From Carboxydocella sporoproducens DSM 16521 (GTDB lineage Bacteria; Bacillota; GCA-003054495; Carboxydocellales; Carboxydocellaceae), in NCBI RefSeq assembly GCF_900167165.1, contig NZ_FUXM01000003.1, positions 62,001 through 126,000 on the forward strand: a DNA stretch of 64,000 nucleotides, in the 5' to 3' direction. Below the pieces are notes generated by a model that had not been told where the DNA came from, did not search any database, and saw only the letters and a list, made by a program, of their open reading frames with translations. Position numbers and translations under genes: made by a program. How positions within the stretch are numbered: the stretch's first letter is position 1; each line of letters opens with the position of its first letter. Below, one piece after another: positions 26,191 to 35,673 of the stretch.

Positions 26191-27300
26191 ATGCGTCTAC
26201 TGGTGACCGGTGGTGGAACCGGGGGGCACATATATCCAGCCCTGGCGGTGGCCCGGGCCTGGCAGGAGCGGTTTGGCAGCGGCTCGGTGCTTTATGTGGG
26301 CACCAGCAGGGGCCTGGAAGCCCGACTGGTGCCGCCCACGGGTATTCCATTCCTGACGGTGGAGGTACAGGGACTGCCGCGCACTATCAACCGGGAATTG
26401 CTGACTTTTACTCCCCGCCTGCTGCGGGGATTAAAACAGGGGCGGCGAATTCTGAGGGAATTTCGGCCCCAGGTGGTGCTCGGCACCGGGGGTTATGTCT
26501 CCTTTCCTGTGGTGGCCCTGGCTACCCTGGCCGGAATTCCTGCTCTTTTACATGAACAAAATGCCTTTCCCGGTCTGGCCAATCGTTTGCTGGCCCGGCG
26601 GGTGGCGGGAGTAGCCCTGACTTTCCCGGAGGCAGCTGCCCGTTTTCCGGCCGGGGTGGAGTACCGGGTAACCGGTTTGCCGGTGCGGCCGGAAATCAGC
26701 CGGGTAAGCCGGGAGGAAGGGCTGGCCTATCTGGGGCTGGAGGGCAAACGCCCGGTCCTGCTGGTTACCGGGGGTAGCCGGGGAGCGCGCAGTATCAACC
26801 GGGCCATGCTGGGGGTCTACCGCGCGCTCAACCAGTTGCCTCCTCTGGATATAGTCCATATAACCGGTGAGCTTACTTTTGCTGAAACCATGGAATCAAT
26901 TTCCGTTTTAGGTATAGAAAACTATAAAAAGGGCAATATTTACATTAAACCCTACGAACACCAGATGGCCCATGCCCTGGCGGCTGCCGACCTGATTCTC
27001 TGCCGGGCCGGGGCTACTACACTGGCGGAAATTACTGTGCGTGGCCTGCCTGCTATTCTGGTGCCCTATCCCTATGCAGCGGAAAACCATCAGGAATACA
27101 ACGCCAGGGCCCTGGTCCAGGCGGGAGCGGCCCGCATGCTGCTGGACCGGGAACTGAATGGCCAGCGGCTGGTAAGTTTGCTGACGGAATTATTGCAACA
27201 GCCCCGGCGTTTGCAGGAAATGGCGGCAGCTGCCCGCCAGCTGGGGAGACCGCAGGCCTTAGCGGATCTGATGGAGTTTTTACTGGAAAAAGCCCGTTAA
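26191..27300 (+). CDS. murG: UDP-GlcNAc:undecaprenyl-pyrophosphoryl-MurNAc-pentapeptide transferase MurG
   Basis: 369 residues, GT28 glycosyltransferase converting lipid I into lipid II. GTGGHIYPALAVA near the N-terminus, VLGTGGYVSFP, HEQNAFPGLANR and the UDP-GlcNAc-site motif CRAGATTLAEI with PYPYAAENHQ. AAGAAGGTG precedes the ATG. Confidence 0.97.
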   Translation: MRLLVTGGGTGGHIYPALAVARAWQERFGSGSVLYVGTSRGLEARLVPPTGIPFLTVEVQGLPRTINRELLTFTPRLLRGLKQGRRILREFRPQVVLGTGGYVSFPVVALATLAGIPALLHEQNAFPGLANRLLARRVAGVALTFPEAAARFPAGVEYRVTGLPVRPEISRVSREEGLAYLGLEGKRPVLLVTGGSRGARSINRAMLGVYRALNQLPPLDIVHITGELTFAETMESISVLGIENYKKGNIYIKPYEHQMAHALAAADLILCRAGATTLAEITVRGLPAILVPYPYAAENHQEYNARALVQAGAARMLLDRELNGQRLVSLLTELLQQPRRLQEMAAAARQLGRPQALADLMEFLLEKAR

Positions 27301-27390
27301 TTTTTTGGCAGTGGACCGGACAAGCCCGGTCACACATTATAGGCAAAATTCATAGAATGCTATGCGCTTCCGGAAAGGGGTTGAAGCACA

Positions 27391-28806
27391 GTGAAAGAAA
27401 TCAAGGGCCGGGTCCATTTTATCGGTATAGGTGGTTCAGGTATGAGCGGCCTGGCGGAACTGCTGCTGGGCCGTGGCCATCAGGTGAGCGGTTCGGATGT
27501 GAAGGCCAGCCAGGTAACAGCCAAATTGGAGCGAATGGGTGCCCGGGTCAGTATCGGTCATCGGGCGGAACTGGTGGAGGGGGCAGAACTGGTGGTGGTT
27601 TCTACCGCTATCAGGCCGGAAAACCCCGAGCTGGTGCGGGCTCAGCAAATAGGCCTGCCTATCTGGCATCGCTCCGATTTGCTGGCCTGGTTTATGCAGC
27701 AACAGGAAGGAATTGGCATTGCCGGGGCTCATGGCAAGACCACTACCACCGGCATGGTAGCCAACATGTTGTTACAGGCCGGGCTGGATCCCACGGTGGT
27801 GGTAGGTGGTACCTTCCGCACCATCGGCGGCAATGCCCGTCTGGGTCAGGGCCGTTATCTGGTGGCCGAGGCGGATGAAAGCGATGGTTCCTTCCTCAAA
27901 CTGCCCATCAAGTACGGCGTGGTAACCAATATCGAGGCAGACCACCTGGACTATTACGGGGATTTGAGCAAAATCATCACCGCTTTTCGCACCTATCTGA
28001 ACCGTTTGCCTGGCGATGGCCTGGCAGTCCTGGGCATCGACAATCCCCTCACCGCCAGCCTGGCGGCTGAACATAAGGGGCCTAAACTAACTTACGGTTT
28101 TGCTGCTACTGCTGATTACCGGGTAGAGGAGCCGGTGCGGGAAGGAGCCTGGCAGGTGGCGACCGTCTACGAGGGTGGGCAAAAACTGGGGCAGCTGCGC
28201 CTGGCTGTTCCCGGGCGCCATAATGCAGTCAATGCCCTGGCGGCAGTAGCCCTGGGCCGGCATTTTGGCCTGGCTTTTCCGGCGATCGCTGATGGGTTGG
28301 CTCAGTTCCAGGGTGTAATGCGTCGGTTTGAAACCCTGGGCCGGCATCTGGGTATCTGGGTGGTGGATGATTATGCCCATCATCCCACCGAAGTGCAGGC
28401 TACCCTGAAAGCGGCACGTCAGGCTGGACCCCGGCGGCTGGTGGCCTGTTTCCAGCCCCACCGCTACACCCGGACCAAATTTTTGGGTGAGGAATTTGCC
28501 CATTCTTTCGCTGAGGCTGACCTGGTGTTACTGACAGACATTTATAGTGCGGGGGAAGACCCCATCCCGGGGGTAAGCACAGAAGGGATAATTGCCGCTA
28601 TGCCTGCCGAGGTGCGGGCCCGGACCCTGTATTGTCCCACTTTGCCTCAATTAAAGGAGAAGCTGTTGCAAATTCTTAAGCCCGGTGATCTGGTCTTGAC
28701 CATGGGAGCGGGTAATATCCGGCAGGTGGGAGAAGAGCTGGCACAAATTTTACTGGAAGCAGAGAAAGAGGGGCGGCAGCTGTGGACAGAAGTAGCTTCC
28801 GGCTAG
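27391..28806 (+). CDS. murC: UDP-N-acetylmuramate-L-alanine ligase MurC
   Basis: 471 residues with FIGIGGSGMSGLAELLL at the N-terminus, GAHGKTTTTGMVANML as ATP loop near 112 and VVDDYAHHPTEV near 327. Adds the first amino acid to UDP-MurNAc. The start is GTG 27391 behind AAAGGGG. A 90-bp gap to murG contains only a small hairpin (GACCGG / CCGGTC at about 27313-27331) without a T run. Overlaps murB by 25 bp. Confidence 0.96.
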   Translation: MKEIKGRVHFIGIGGSGMSGLAELLLGRGHQVSGSDVKASQVTAKLERMGARVSIGHRAELVEGAELVVVSTAIRPENPELVRAQQIGLPIWHRSDLLAWFMQQQEGIGIAGAHGKTTTTGMVANMLLQAGLDPTVVVGGTFRTIGGNARLGQGRYLVAEADESDGSFLKLPIKYGVVTNIEADHLDYYGDLSKIITAFRTYLNRLPGDGLAVLGIDNPLTASLAAEHKGPKLTYGFAATADYRVEEPVREGAWQVATVYEGGQKLGQLRLAVPGRHNAVNALAAVALGRHFGLAFPAIADGLAQFQGVMRRFETLGRHLGIWVVDDYAHHPTEVQATLKAARQAGPRRLVACFQPHRYTRTKFLGEEFAHSFAEADLVLLTDIYSAGEDPIPGVSTEGIIAAMPAEVRARTLYCPTLPQLKEKLLQILKPGDLVLTMGAGNIRQVGEELAQILLEAEKEGRQLWTEVASG

Positions 28807-29678
28807 AAGGAGATTTCGGGGAAATCCGCTGGCAGGAGCCGCTCAGCCGCCATACCACCTGGAAGCTGGGAGGACCAGCCCGGGCCCTGGTCCTGCCGGA
28901 AAGGCCGGATCAGGTGGCGGCTTTGCTCCGTTATTGCCAGGAGAAGCAAATTCCTCTGCTGGTGCTGGGCAATGGCTCCAATCTGCTGGTCAGGGATAGC
29001 GGCTGGCCGGGAGTTGCCCTCAAACTGAGCAAACTGCAGCAGCTGGAACTGAGCGGGGAAAAAATCAGGGCCCAGGCAGGGGTATTGTTGCCGGTACTGG
29101 CCCGGAAAACCATGGCGGCCGGTCTGGCCGGACTGGAATGGGCCGGGGGCATACCGGCCACTGTGGGCGGGGCTGTACTGATGAATGCCGGCGCCCATGG
29201 CGGCCAGATGGCCGAGGTGGTGGAGAAGGTCACCATCCTGAACTGGCAGGGAGAAGAGGAAGTCTGGTCCAGCCAGGAACTGGATTATGGCTACCGCAGC
29301 TCCCGGCTCAAGGCAGCGCGGCCAGGAGTGGTAATCGAAGCCAGTTTCCGTTTGACACCTGCTGACCCGGTTCAGTTACAGCAGCGGGCCCAGGAACTGC
29401 TGGCCTGGCGGCAACAGCATCAGCCCCTGAACTTACCCAGCTGTGGCAGTGTGTTCAAAAATCCCCCCGGGGGGAGTGCCGGTCGGTTGATTGAAAGCGC
29501 CGGTTGCAAAGGCTGGCAGGAAGGCCAAATCCAGGTCTCCCCGGTGCATGCCAATTTTTTTGTCAATTTAGGAGGAGGTACGGCAAGCGAGGCCTTGCGC
29601 CTGATGGAGCGGGTTCAGGCGAGGGTGGCCCAGGTCCACGGCATCAAGCTGGAACCGGAAGTGCAGATTGTGGGGTGA
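28782..29678 (+). CDS. murB: UDP-N-acetylenolpyruvoylglucosamine reductase MurB
   Basis: 298 residues, FAD-dependent. SRHTTWKLGGPARALVLP at the start, LGNGSNLLVRD, GLAGLEWAGGIPATVGGAV, NAGAHGG and NLPSCGSVFKNPPG, where Ser of the SCGSVFKNP loop is the proton donor position of type II MurB enzymes. The start is GTG 28782 within the end of murC. Confidence 0.96.
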   Translation: MDRSSFRLEGDFGEIRWQEPLSRHTTWKLGGPARALVLPERPDQVAALLRYCQEKQIPLLVLGNGSNLLVRDSGWPGVALKLSKLQQLELSGEKIRAQAGVLLPVLARKTMAAGLAGLEWAGGIPATVGGAVLMNAGAHGGQMAEVVEKVTILNWQGEEEVWSSQELDYGYRSSRLKAARPGVVIEASFRLTPADPVQLQQRAQELLAWRQQHQPLNLPSCGSVFKNPPGGSAGRLIESAGCKGWQEGQIQVSPVHANFFVNLGGGTASEALRLMERVQARVAQVHGIKLEPEVQIVG

Positions 29679-29682
29679 CAGC

Positions 29683-30963
29683 ATGGCTAATCAGGCTAAA
29701 CTGGAAATTGTGGGTGGGCGCCCATTGCAAGGTACCATCACTGTCAGTGCTGCCAAGAATGCGGCTTTGCCGCTGCTAGCAGCAGCATTGCTTACCGAAG
29801 AAGAAGTGGTGTTTGACAATCTGCCCCGCATCAAAGATGTGGAGGCAATGCTGGAAGTAATCCAGCAGGTGGGAGGGACGATCAGGGAGCTGGAGGACGG
29901 ACGGTGGGCAATCAGTGGCCGGAATCTGGATGCCAGCCGGGAAGTGCCCAATGAACTGGTGCGCAAAATCCGGGCCTCCAACCTTCTACTGGGTCCATTG
30001 CTAGCGCGTTGCGGCATGGCTCATCTATCCATGCCCGGCGGTTGCAGTATCGGGTCACGGCAGATGGATCAGCATATCAAGGGATTTCGGGCCCTGGGTT
30101 GCCAGGATATTGCCATTTCGGGAGGGTATATCAAGGCCCATGGCCCTCTGCCCTTGCAGGGAACGGTTATTCACCTGGATGTGGCCAGTGTGGGCGCGAC
30201 GGAAAACATTATGATGGCGGCTACCCTGGCGGCCGGTACAACGGTAATCCGCAATGCTGCCAAGGAACCGGAAATCGTGGATTTGCAGAATTTGCTCAAC
30301 AAAATGGGAGCTCGCATCCGCGGTGCCGGGACAGATGTAATCAAGATTGAGGGAGTAAAAAAACTGAAGGGAACCAGTCACAGTATTATTCCTGATCGCA
30401 TTGAAGCGGGAACCCATCTGGTGGCGGGAGTGATTACCAACGGCCAGTTAACGGTGAAAAACATTATACCCGAGCACGTGGAAGCGGTGACCGCCAAACT
30501 GATGGAAATGGGGGTTAAGCTGGAAATCGGGGATGATTATATTACCGTTTTCCCGCACGACTGGCAGTTGAAGGCGGTGGATATTCGCACCCAGCCCTAT
30601 CCCGGCTTTCCCACTGATATGCAGGCCCAGTTTATGGCTCTCTTGACCCTGGTCCCTGGCATCAGTTTGATTACAGAAAATATTTTTGAAGCCCGCTTTA
30701 ATCAAGTACCGGAGCTCAACCGGCTGGGCGCCAATATCAAAACGGAAAATGGCACGGCCTTTATTAAAGGAGTAGCCAAACTGACCGGGGCAGAAGTGAG
30801 TGCTACCGACCTGAGAGCAGCTGCCGCCCTGGCTCTGGCCGGGCTGGCAGCAGAAGGAAAGACCATTGTGGAAAATATTCAGCACCTGGAGCGGGGTTAT
30901 GAGGCCTTCGTAGAGAAGTATTGTCAGGTAGGGGCGCAGATGCGCCGGATTACAGGCAGCTAA
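29683..30963 (+). CDS. murA: UDP-N-acetylglucosamine 1-carboxyvinyltransferase MurA
   Basis: 426 residues, enolpyruvyl transferase fold. [14 protein letters not shown] with the Lys-Asn substrate pair near residue 22. The catalytic loop reads [15 protein letters not shown] near residue 112, so Cys is kept and the protein should be fosfomycin-sensitive. [12 protein letters not shown] lies near residue 310. First committed step of peptidoglycan synthesis. ATG 29683 lies 5 bp after murB. Confidence 0.96.
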   Translation: MANQAKLEIVGGRPLQGTITVSAAKNAALPLLAAALLTEEEVVFDNLPRIKDVEAMLEVIQQVGGTIRELEDGRWAISGRNLDASREVPNELVRKIRASNLLLGPLLARCGMAHLSMPGGCSIGSRQMDQHIKGFRALGCQDIAISGGYIKAHGPLPLQGTVIHLDVASVGATENIMMAATLAAGTTVIRNAAKEPEIVDLQNLLNKMGARIRGAGTDVIKIEGVKKLKGTSHSIIPDRIEAGTHLVAGVITNGQLTVKNIIPEHVEAVTAKLMEMGVKLEIGDDYITVFPHDWQLKAVDIRTQPYPGFPTDMQAQFMALLTLVPGISLITENIFEARFNQVPELNRLGANIKTENGTAFIKGVAKLTGAEVSATDLRAAAALALAGLAAEGKTIVENIQHLERGYEAFVEKYCQVGAQMRRITGS

Positions 30964-30977
30964 GGCTGCTTTTTTTG
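30956..30977 (+). terminator. Weak terminator at the murA stop
   Basis: A short stem GCAGC / GCTGC with loop TAAG, followed by eight T. The stem includes the last codons and the stop of murA. Only five base pairs, so termination may be partial. Confidence 0.45.
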
Positions 30978-31055
30978 GTTTTTTCCTGGACAGGCCCTCT
31001 CGCCGCAGACATTAAAATGCAGTATAATAAAAAAAGAACCGGGGAGGTGAGAGGC

Positions 31056-31796
31056 TTGCAGCGGAAGGTGGCTCGTTATGGTCGGCCCAGGCGGCGCTGG
31101 CGACTGTGGCAGAGTTTGTTTTTTCTGGCTTTGCTGGTGACAGCTTTTTATGTTTTTTTGCAATCATCTTTGTTTAATATTAACAGTATTGTTGTGCAGG
31201 GGAATAATGTCCTGGAGCAGGATTCCCTGCGCAAGATGAGTGGGATCAACCCCGGCGAAAATATCTTCAAGGTCAATACCGGGGAAGCGGCGCGTAAACT
31301 GGCCATGCACCCCCTGTTAAAGGGAGTGGAGGTAAAACGGGACTTACCCTCCCGGATTATCATTGCCGTCCAGGAACGCCAGGGTCTGGGGCTGGTGCCT
31401 TACCAGGGGCGCTTCTGGCTGATCGATGAAGAGGGGGTATTACTGCAGGCAGTGGACTCCCTCCAGGAAAAAAATTTGCCTCTTTTGACCGGTATCCAGC
31501 TAAAACAGCCTCACCCGGGACTGAAGCTAAACCAGCCGGGAATCAGCAGTGGCCTGGCGCTGCTCAAGATTTTGCCCCGGGAATTGTACCTCTCAACATC
31601 GGAAATCGATGTGCGGGATGAAAACAATCTGAAACTGTATACGGTGGATGGCATTGAAGTACGGCTGGGCGACGGAGAGAGAGGGCAACAGAAGATAAAT
31701 CTCTTTTTGCAGGTATGGAAAGAGGTCAAAGATAAAAAACTATTGTATGTGGATGTTAGCCATCAGGGCTATCCCACCTATAAGACGGTGGAATAA
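31056..31796 (+). CDS. ftsQ: Cell division protein FtsQ/DivIB
   Basis: About 246 residues: a basic N-terminus, one membrane segment (about 25-43), a POTRA domain starting FNINSIVVQGNNVLEQDSLR and a beta domain with FWLIDEEGVLL. Part of the FtsQLB complex. I prefer TTG 31056, eight bases behind GGGGAGG, to ATG 31017, which lacks a site and lies in a TATAAT-containing stretch (31023-31028). Confidence 0.88.
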   Translation: MQRKVARYGRPRRRWRLWQSLFFLALLVTAFYVFLQSSLFNINSIVVQGNNVLEQDSLRKMSGINPGENIFKVNTGEAARKLAMHPLLKGVEVKRDLPSRIIIAVQERQGLGLVPYQGRFWLIDEEGVLLQAVDSLQEKNLPLLTGIQLKQPHPGLKLNQPGISSGLALLKILPRELYLSTSEIDVRDENNLKLYTVDGIEVRLGDGERGQQKINLFLQVWKEVKDKKLLYVDVSHQGYPTYKTVE

Positions 31797-31810
31797 AGGA
31801 GGACAGGAAA

Positions 31811-32140
31811 ATGTGGTTGCCCATCCTGGGTCTGATTATAGGATTAGTGATCGGTTTAAGTTCTCCCCTGGCTTTGCCGGTAACCTATGCCCGTTATCTG
31901 TCAGTGGCGGTGCTGGCTGCCCTTGATTCCGTTTTTGGCGGTATCCGCGCAGGCATGGAAGGGAAATTTGATACTAAAATCTTTATCAGTGGATTTTTTA
32001 CCAATACCCTGATGGCCGGTTTGCTGGCCTACCTGGGGGAAAGGCTGGGGGTTGACCTCTACATGGCGGCAATTTTTGCCTTCGGGGTACGCCTGTTCCA
32101 GAACCTGGCCATAATCCGCCGTTATCTCATAAAAAATTAG
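31811..32140 (+). CDS. sbp: Small basic protein (Sbp family, DUF1290)
   Basis: 109-residue membrane protein with three hydrophobic segments and the family pattern VTYARYLSVAVLAALDSVFGGIRA, here split as TYARYLSVAVLAALDSVF then GGIRAGMEGKFD. Sbp-type genes sit between ftsQ and ftsZ in many spore-formers, function unknown. AAAGGAGG precedes the ATG. Confidence 0.92.
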   Translation: MWLPILGLIIGLVIGLSSPLALPVTYARYLSVAVLAALDSVFGGIRAGMEGKFDTKIFISGFFTNTLMAGLLAYLGERLGVDLYMAAIFAFGVRLFQNLAIIRRYLIKN

Positions 32141-32222
32141 AAAAAATCCCTATTAAAAAAAAAGGAAAACCGCCTTCCGCGTTGAATCTTATTACAGGGA
32201 CTTTTTAAGGGAGGTTAGGTAA

Positions 32223-33305
32223 ATGCTGGAATTCGATCTGGACCTGAATCAGTTCTGCAACATAAAAGTAATCGGCGTGGGTGGCGGTGGAAATAACGCT
32301 GTTAACCGCATGATAGCCTCCGGCCTCAAAGGTGTGGAGTTTATAGCTGTGAATACGGATGCACAGGCCTTATATCTTTCCCAGGCCAGTCACAAAATCC
32401 AGATTGGCGCCAAGCTGACCAAAGGTCTGGGTGCCGGGGCCAATCCCGATATCGGGGAGAGAGCGGCGGAAGAAAGCCGGGATGCCCTGGTGGAAGCCCT
32501 TAAGGGAGCAGATATGGTATTTGTTACTGCCGGCATGGGCGGCGGTACCGGTACCGGAGCTGCGCCGGTAGTGGCTGAGGTGGCCAAGGAGCTGGGCGCT
32601 CTGACTGTGGGTGTAGTGACCAAGCCTTTCAGCTTTGAGGGCCGCAAGCGCATGACCCAGGCGGAACGGGGGGTGGCCAATCTCAAGGCCCGGGTGGATA
32701 CCCTGATCACCATCCCCAATGACCGTTTGCTGCAAATCGCTGACAAGAACACTTCCTTCATTGATGCCTTCCGTCTGGCCGATGATGTGCTGCGCCAGGG
32801 GGTTCAGGGCATCACCGACGTTATTGCTGTGCCCGGTTTAATCAACCTGGATTTTGCGGATGTGAAAACCATCATGTTCGAAACCGGGTCTGCCCTGATG
32901 GGTATCGGCACCGCCACCGGGGAGAAGCGGGCAGCGGAAGCGGCCCGGATGGCTATTTCCAGCCCCTTGCTGGAAACCTCCATTGATGGCGCTAAAGGGG
33001 TGCTGATCAATATCACCGGGGACAGCAAGCTGGGCATTCTGGAAGTCTATGAAGCGGCAGAAACCATCACCAATGCCGCTGATCCTGATGCCAATATCAT
33101 CTTCGGTGCCGTTATCGATGATAACCTCAAGGATGAAGTACGGGTAACCGTTATCGCCACTGGCTTTGATCAGGTTACAGAGCGGGTCAGCCAGGGCAGC
33201 AATCCCTTCCAGCGGCCTGGTCAGCAGGACAAGCTTTATGGCCGTACCGTGGCACCCAGTGATGACAATATTGTCATCCCGCCTTTCCTGCGTAACCGCC
33301 GCTAA
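32223..33305 (+). CDS. ftsZ: Cell division GTPase FtsZ
   Basis: 360 residues. The tubulin signature [10 protein letters not shown] near residue 103, [15 protein letters not shown] at the N-terminus, the T7 region with [11 protein letters not shown], and the C-terminal binding peptide [14 protein letters not shown]. Forms the Z ring. AGGGAGG precedes ATG 32223. There is no ftsA between ftsQ and ftsZ. Confidence 0.98.
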   Translation: MLEFDLDLNQFCNIKVIGVGGGGNNAVNRMIASGLKGVEFIAVNTDAQALYLSQASHKIQIGAKLTKGLGAGANPDIGERAAEESRDALVEALKGADMVFVTAGMGGGTGTGAAPVVAEVAKELGALTVGVVTKPFSFEGRKRMTQAERGVANLKARVDTLITIPNDRLLQIADKNTSFIDAFRLADDVLRQGVQGITDVIAVPGLINLDFADVKTIMFETGSALMGIGTATGEKRAAEAARMAISSPLLETSIDGAKGVLINITGDSKLGILEVYEAAETITNAADPDANIIFGAVIDDNLKDEVRVTVIATGFDQVTERVSQGSNPFQRPGQQDKLYGRTVAPSDDNIVIPPFLRNRR

Positions 33306-33316
33306 ACTTACCAGGA

Positions 33317-33406
33317 TTTCGACAAACTCCTGTCTGTATTAGACAGGAGTTTTCTTTTTTGCCTGCCCGATTTAGACAAATTTCTGACCAGCTTCTGTTG
33401 TATAAT
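33317..33406 (+). promoter_or_regulatory. Probable Spo0A-controlled spoIIG promoter
   Basis: TTTCGACAAA (33317-33326, reverse of the 0A box TGTCGAA) and TTTAGACAAA (33371-33380) lie 54 bp apart. The second overlaps a -35-like TAGACA (33373-33378), and 22 bp further is TATAAT (33401-33406). The spoIIG promoter of B. subtilis has the same unusual 22-bp spacing and two 0A sites, which supports this reading. Confidence 0.7.
33326..33357 (+). terminator. Intrinsic terminator after ftsZ
   Basis: Stem ACTCCTGTC / GACAGGAGT with loop TGTATTA, then TTTTCTTTTTT. It starts at the end of the first 0A-like box. Confidence 0.92.
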
Positions 33407-33431
33407 CAGGATGGAACGGGAGGTGCAGCCG

Positions 33432-34277
33432 ATGGGCACCCTCTACGCTGAGGATATTTTCCTGCTTAACCTCAGTCTTAACTGGTTGATTATCTGGCTG
33501 TGTGGACGGCTTTACCGCCCCTATCCGGCTCGCTGGCGGGCCTGGCTGGGGGCGGGGCTGGGGGCCCTGGCCAGTTTAGCTTATGCCTTCTTCAGTCAGT
33601 CGCCCTGGCTGGTAGTCCTGGAGAAGTTCGGGCTCTCCCTGCTCATGGTAACGGTGGTCTGGTATCCCTGGTCTTCCTGGCGGCAGTTGCTGGGACAGTT
33701 GATCCATTTTTATCTGGTCTCCTTTGCCCTGGGGGGCGGGGTACTGGGCCTGCTTTTCTGGGCAGAAAGGCAGGGGACGGCCTTTACAGACCGTTTGTGG
33801 CCGATATTCAGCGCCCTGGCCTGGGCCTTACCCCTGATGGCGGTGCTGGGCTGGCTCTGGGGCCTTTGCCAGCCTTTGCTCACCTTGCGTCAGGCTGCCC
33901 GGCGGGCCTATCAGCGGCTGGTACGAGTGGCGGTGGGAGAGCAGGTGGTGGCCTGTCAGGGCTGGCTGGACAGCGGCAATCACCTGGTGGAGCCCTTAAG
34001 CGGCTGGCCGGTGCTGGTGGTGGAAAAAGAGGCAGTCAAGCAGCTTTTGCCTGAGCGCCTGGACCAGCCCGGCTGGGAAACCCGCTGGCGCTGGGTGCCT
34101 TTTCAGGGCCTGGGGCACCAGCAGGGCCTTTTGCCGGCTTTTAAACCCGACTGGGTGGAAATAGAAAGCGCAGACAGGACGGTGCGCAGTCAGCGTTTGC
34201 TGGTAGCGATTTATGAAGGGAGTCTGGGCGAGCACTATCAAGCTTTATTACCAGAGAGAATAGAGGAGGGGATTTAG
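33432..34277 (+). CDS. spoIIGA: Sigma-E processing peptidase SpoIIGA
   Basis: 281 residues. Five hydrophobic segments in the first 150 residues (starting [16 protein letters not shown]) and a cytoplasmic aspartic-protease-like domain with WLDSGN, catalytic Asp180. It sits in the septal membrane of the mother cell side and removes the pro-peptide of sigma-E. ATG 33432 follows CGGGAGGTG. Two bases separate it from sigE. Confidence 0.93.
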   Translation: MGTLYAEDIFLLNLSLNWLIIWLCGRLYRPYPARWRAWLGAGLGALASLAYAFFSQSPWLVVLEKFGLSLLMVTVVWYPWSSWRQLLGQLIHFYLVSFALGGGVLGLLFWAERQGTAFTDRLWPIFSALAWALPLMAVLGWLWGLCQPLLTLRQAARRAYQRLVRVAVGEQVVACQGWLDSGNHLVEPLSGWPVLVVEKEAVKQLLPERLDQPGWETRWRWVPFQGLGHQQGLLPAFKPDWVEIESADRTVRSQRLLVAIYEGSLGEHYQALLPERIEEGI

Positions 34278-34278
34278 C

Positions 34279-35004
34279 GTGAGCTGGTGGCGCAAACTGA
34301 AATGGAGATTGTATTTATGGATTTTACCCTGGTTAAAACGCCTGGGCTTGTTGCGGCCCGTCCATTATATTGGCAGCAGCGAAACTCTGCCGCCGCCTTT
34401 AGCCCCTGAAGAAGAAGCCTATTTGATTGAACGCCTGGAGGCAGGAGACCAATCCGTCAAGGAGATTTTGATTGAACGCAATTTGCGCCTGGTAGTCTAT
34501 ATTGCCCGCAAGTTTGAAAATACCGGTATCGGAATTGAGGATCTGGTGTCCATTGGCAATATCGGCTTGATCAAGGCGGTCAATACCTTTGTGCCGGAAA
34601 AGAAAATCAAGCTGGCTACCTATGCTTCCCGCTGCATTGAAAACGAAATCCTGATGTATCTGCGCCGCAACAATAAAACCCGGATTGAGGTTTCCTTTGA
34701 TGAACCCCTGAATGTGGACTGGGATGGCAATGAATTATTGCTTTCCGATGTGCTGGGTACGGAAAATGACAGTATTTATAAGCAGCTGGAAGATGAGGTG
34801 GACCGCCGCCTCTTGCAGCTGGCTCTGGAGAAGCTCAGCGGACGGGAGCGCAAAATCATGGAACTGCGTTTTGGTCTGGAAAACGGGCGGGAAATGACCC
34901 AGAAGGAAGTGGCTGATCTGCTGGGGATATCCCAGTCCTACATTTCCCGGCTGGAAAAGAAGATTATCAAGAAGATGAAACGGGAAATTTGCCGGATGGA
35001 GTGA
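34279..35004 (+). CDS. sigE: Sporulation sigma factor SigE (pro-form)
   Basis: 241 residues. A hydrophobic/basic pro-sequence (residues 1 to about 28) precedes region 2 ([48 protein letters not shown]) and region 4 ([21 protein letters not shown]). Directs early mother-cell transcription after cleavage by SpoIIGA. Starts at GTG 34279. In many Firmicutes sigG follows; here it does not. Confidence 0.96.
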   Translation: MSWWRKLKWRLYLWILPWLKRLGLLRPVHYIGSSETLPPPLAPEEEAYLIERLEAGDQSVKEILIERNLRLVVYIARKFENTGIGIEDLVSIGNIGLIKAVNTFVPEKKIKLATYASRCIENEILMYLRRNNKTRIEVSFDEPLNVDWDGNELLLSDVLGTENDSIYKQLEDEVDRRLLQLALEKLSGRERKIMELRFGLENGREMTQKEVADLLGISQSYISRLEKKIIKKMKREICRME

Positions 35005-35030
35005 CAGAGAAATTTATCTATGAGAGATGA

Positions 35031-35058
35031 CCTTCCTGCTCAGGCGGGAGGGTTTTTT
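35031..35058 (+). terminator. Intrinsic terminator after sigE
   Basis: Stem CCTTCCTGC / GCGGGAGGG (with GU pairs), loop TCAG, then TTTTTT. It ends at the 3' boundary of the convergent minus-strand gene. Confidence 0.85.
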
Positions 35059-35578
35059 ATTGCCGGGGTAGCCATCTGACCATCCATCTGCCGTTAACTC
35101 TGACGCAGCTCCAGGGTTCATTCACTTCTTTGACAATCCGTCCATCGCTAAACTTATCAGTATAAGTAACATAAACAATGGCATGATTACCTGAAAGAAC
35201 TTCAAAATTTCCCACTTGAAATTCAAGCAATTTTACATAGTTAACTCTATCCATGGACTGTTTAAATTCAGTATACGACATATCATCCGGCACCTGATAA
35301 ACTTTGTACATAGCTTTCCAGTCTCTACGTTTAGCGGCTTGCAAATACTGCAGGACTACATCTCGAGGGGTTTTGCCATCAATATCAACAGTTGCCAGGG
35401 TGATAATATCTTCTTTGGCTTTTTTCAATTCATCCTGTAAAATCCGGACCTGTTCTTCGAGATAGGTTATATCTGATTTGAGCTGGTTAATTTCCCTGTC
35501 AGGTTTTGTGGACTGAGGGTTTTGCTGGCAACCGGAAATCATGGTTAATAACAGGAGAAAAAGGAATAATCTTTTCAT
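35057..35578 (-). CDS. Lipoprotein with coiled coil and NTF2-like C-terminus
   Basis: 173 residues. Signal peptide with lipobox ISGC (Cys17), then a heptad coiled coil (about residues 30-62) and a C-terminal domain with RDVVLQYLQAAKRRDWKAMY and ending SCVRVNGRWMVRWLPRQ, which looks like the NTF2/DUF4878 fold of small stress lipoproteins. GAGGAGAGG precedes the start. AT-richer than the surrounding cluster. Not recognised as a named family; function unknown. Confidence 0.75.
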   Translation of the reverse strand: MKRLFLFLLLLTMISGCQQNPQSTKPDREINQLKSDITYLEEQVRILQDELKKAKEDIITLATVDIDGKTPRDVVLQYLQAAKRRDWKAMYKVYQVPDDMSYTEFKQSMDRVNYVKLLEFQVGNFEVLSGNHAIVYVTYTDKFSDGRIVKEVNEPWSCVRVNGRWMVRWLPRQ

Positions 35579-35604
35579 TGTTCTATCCTCTCCTCATCCA
35601 TATA

Positions 35605-35653
35605 TAAAAAAATGAATTACACACGGCAATAGATTTTGCTAATTGCCGTGTGT
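35605..35653 (-). terminator. Intrinsic terminator of the C39 peptidase gene (minus strand)
   Basis: A perfect 12-bp stem ACACACGGCAAT / ATTGCCGTGTGT (35619-35653) with, in the minus-strand direction, a T run corresponding to the seven A at 35606-35612. It lies between the two minus-strand genes. Confidence 0.85.
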
Positions 35654-35673
35654 ACGAACTTGTCTATCTTCAA

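Noticed and set aside
27313-27331. Hairpin between murG and murC as a terminator
   Set aside because: The stem is short and no T run follows; the cluster is probably read through.
31017-31028. TATAAT near the ftsQ start as a promoter
   Set aside because: No acceptable -35 lies 16-18 bp upstream; the hexamer may be chance, although readthrough from murA is reduced by the hairpin before it.
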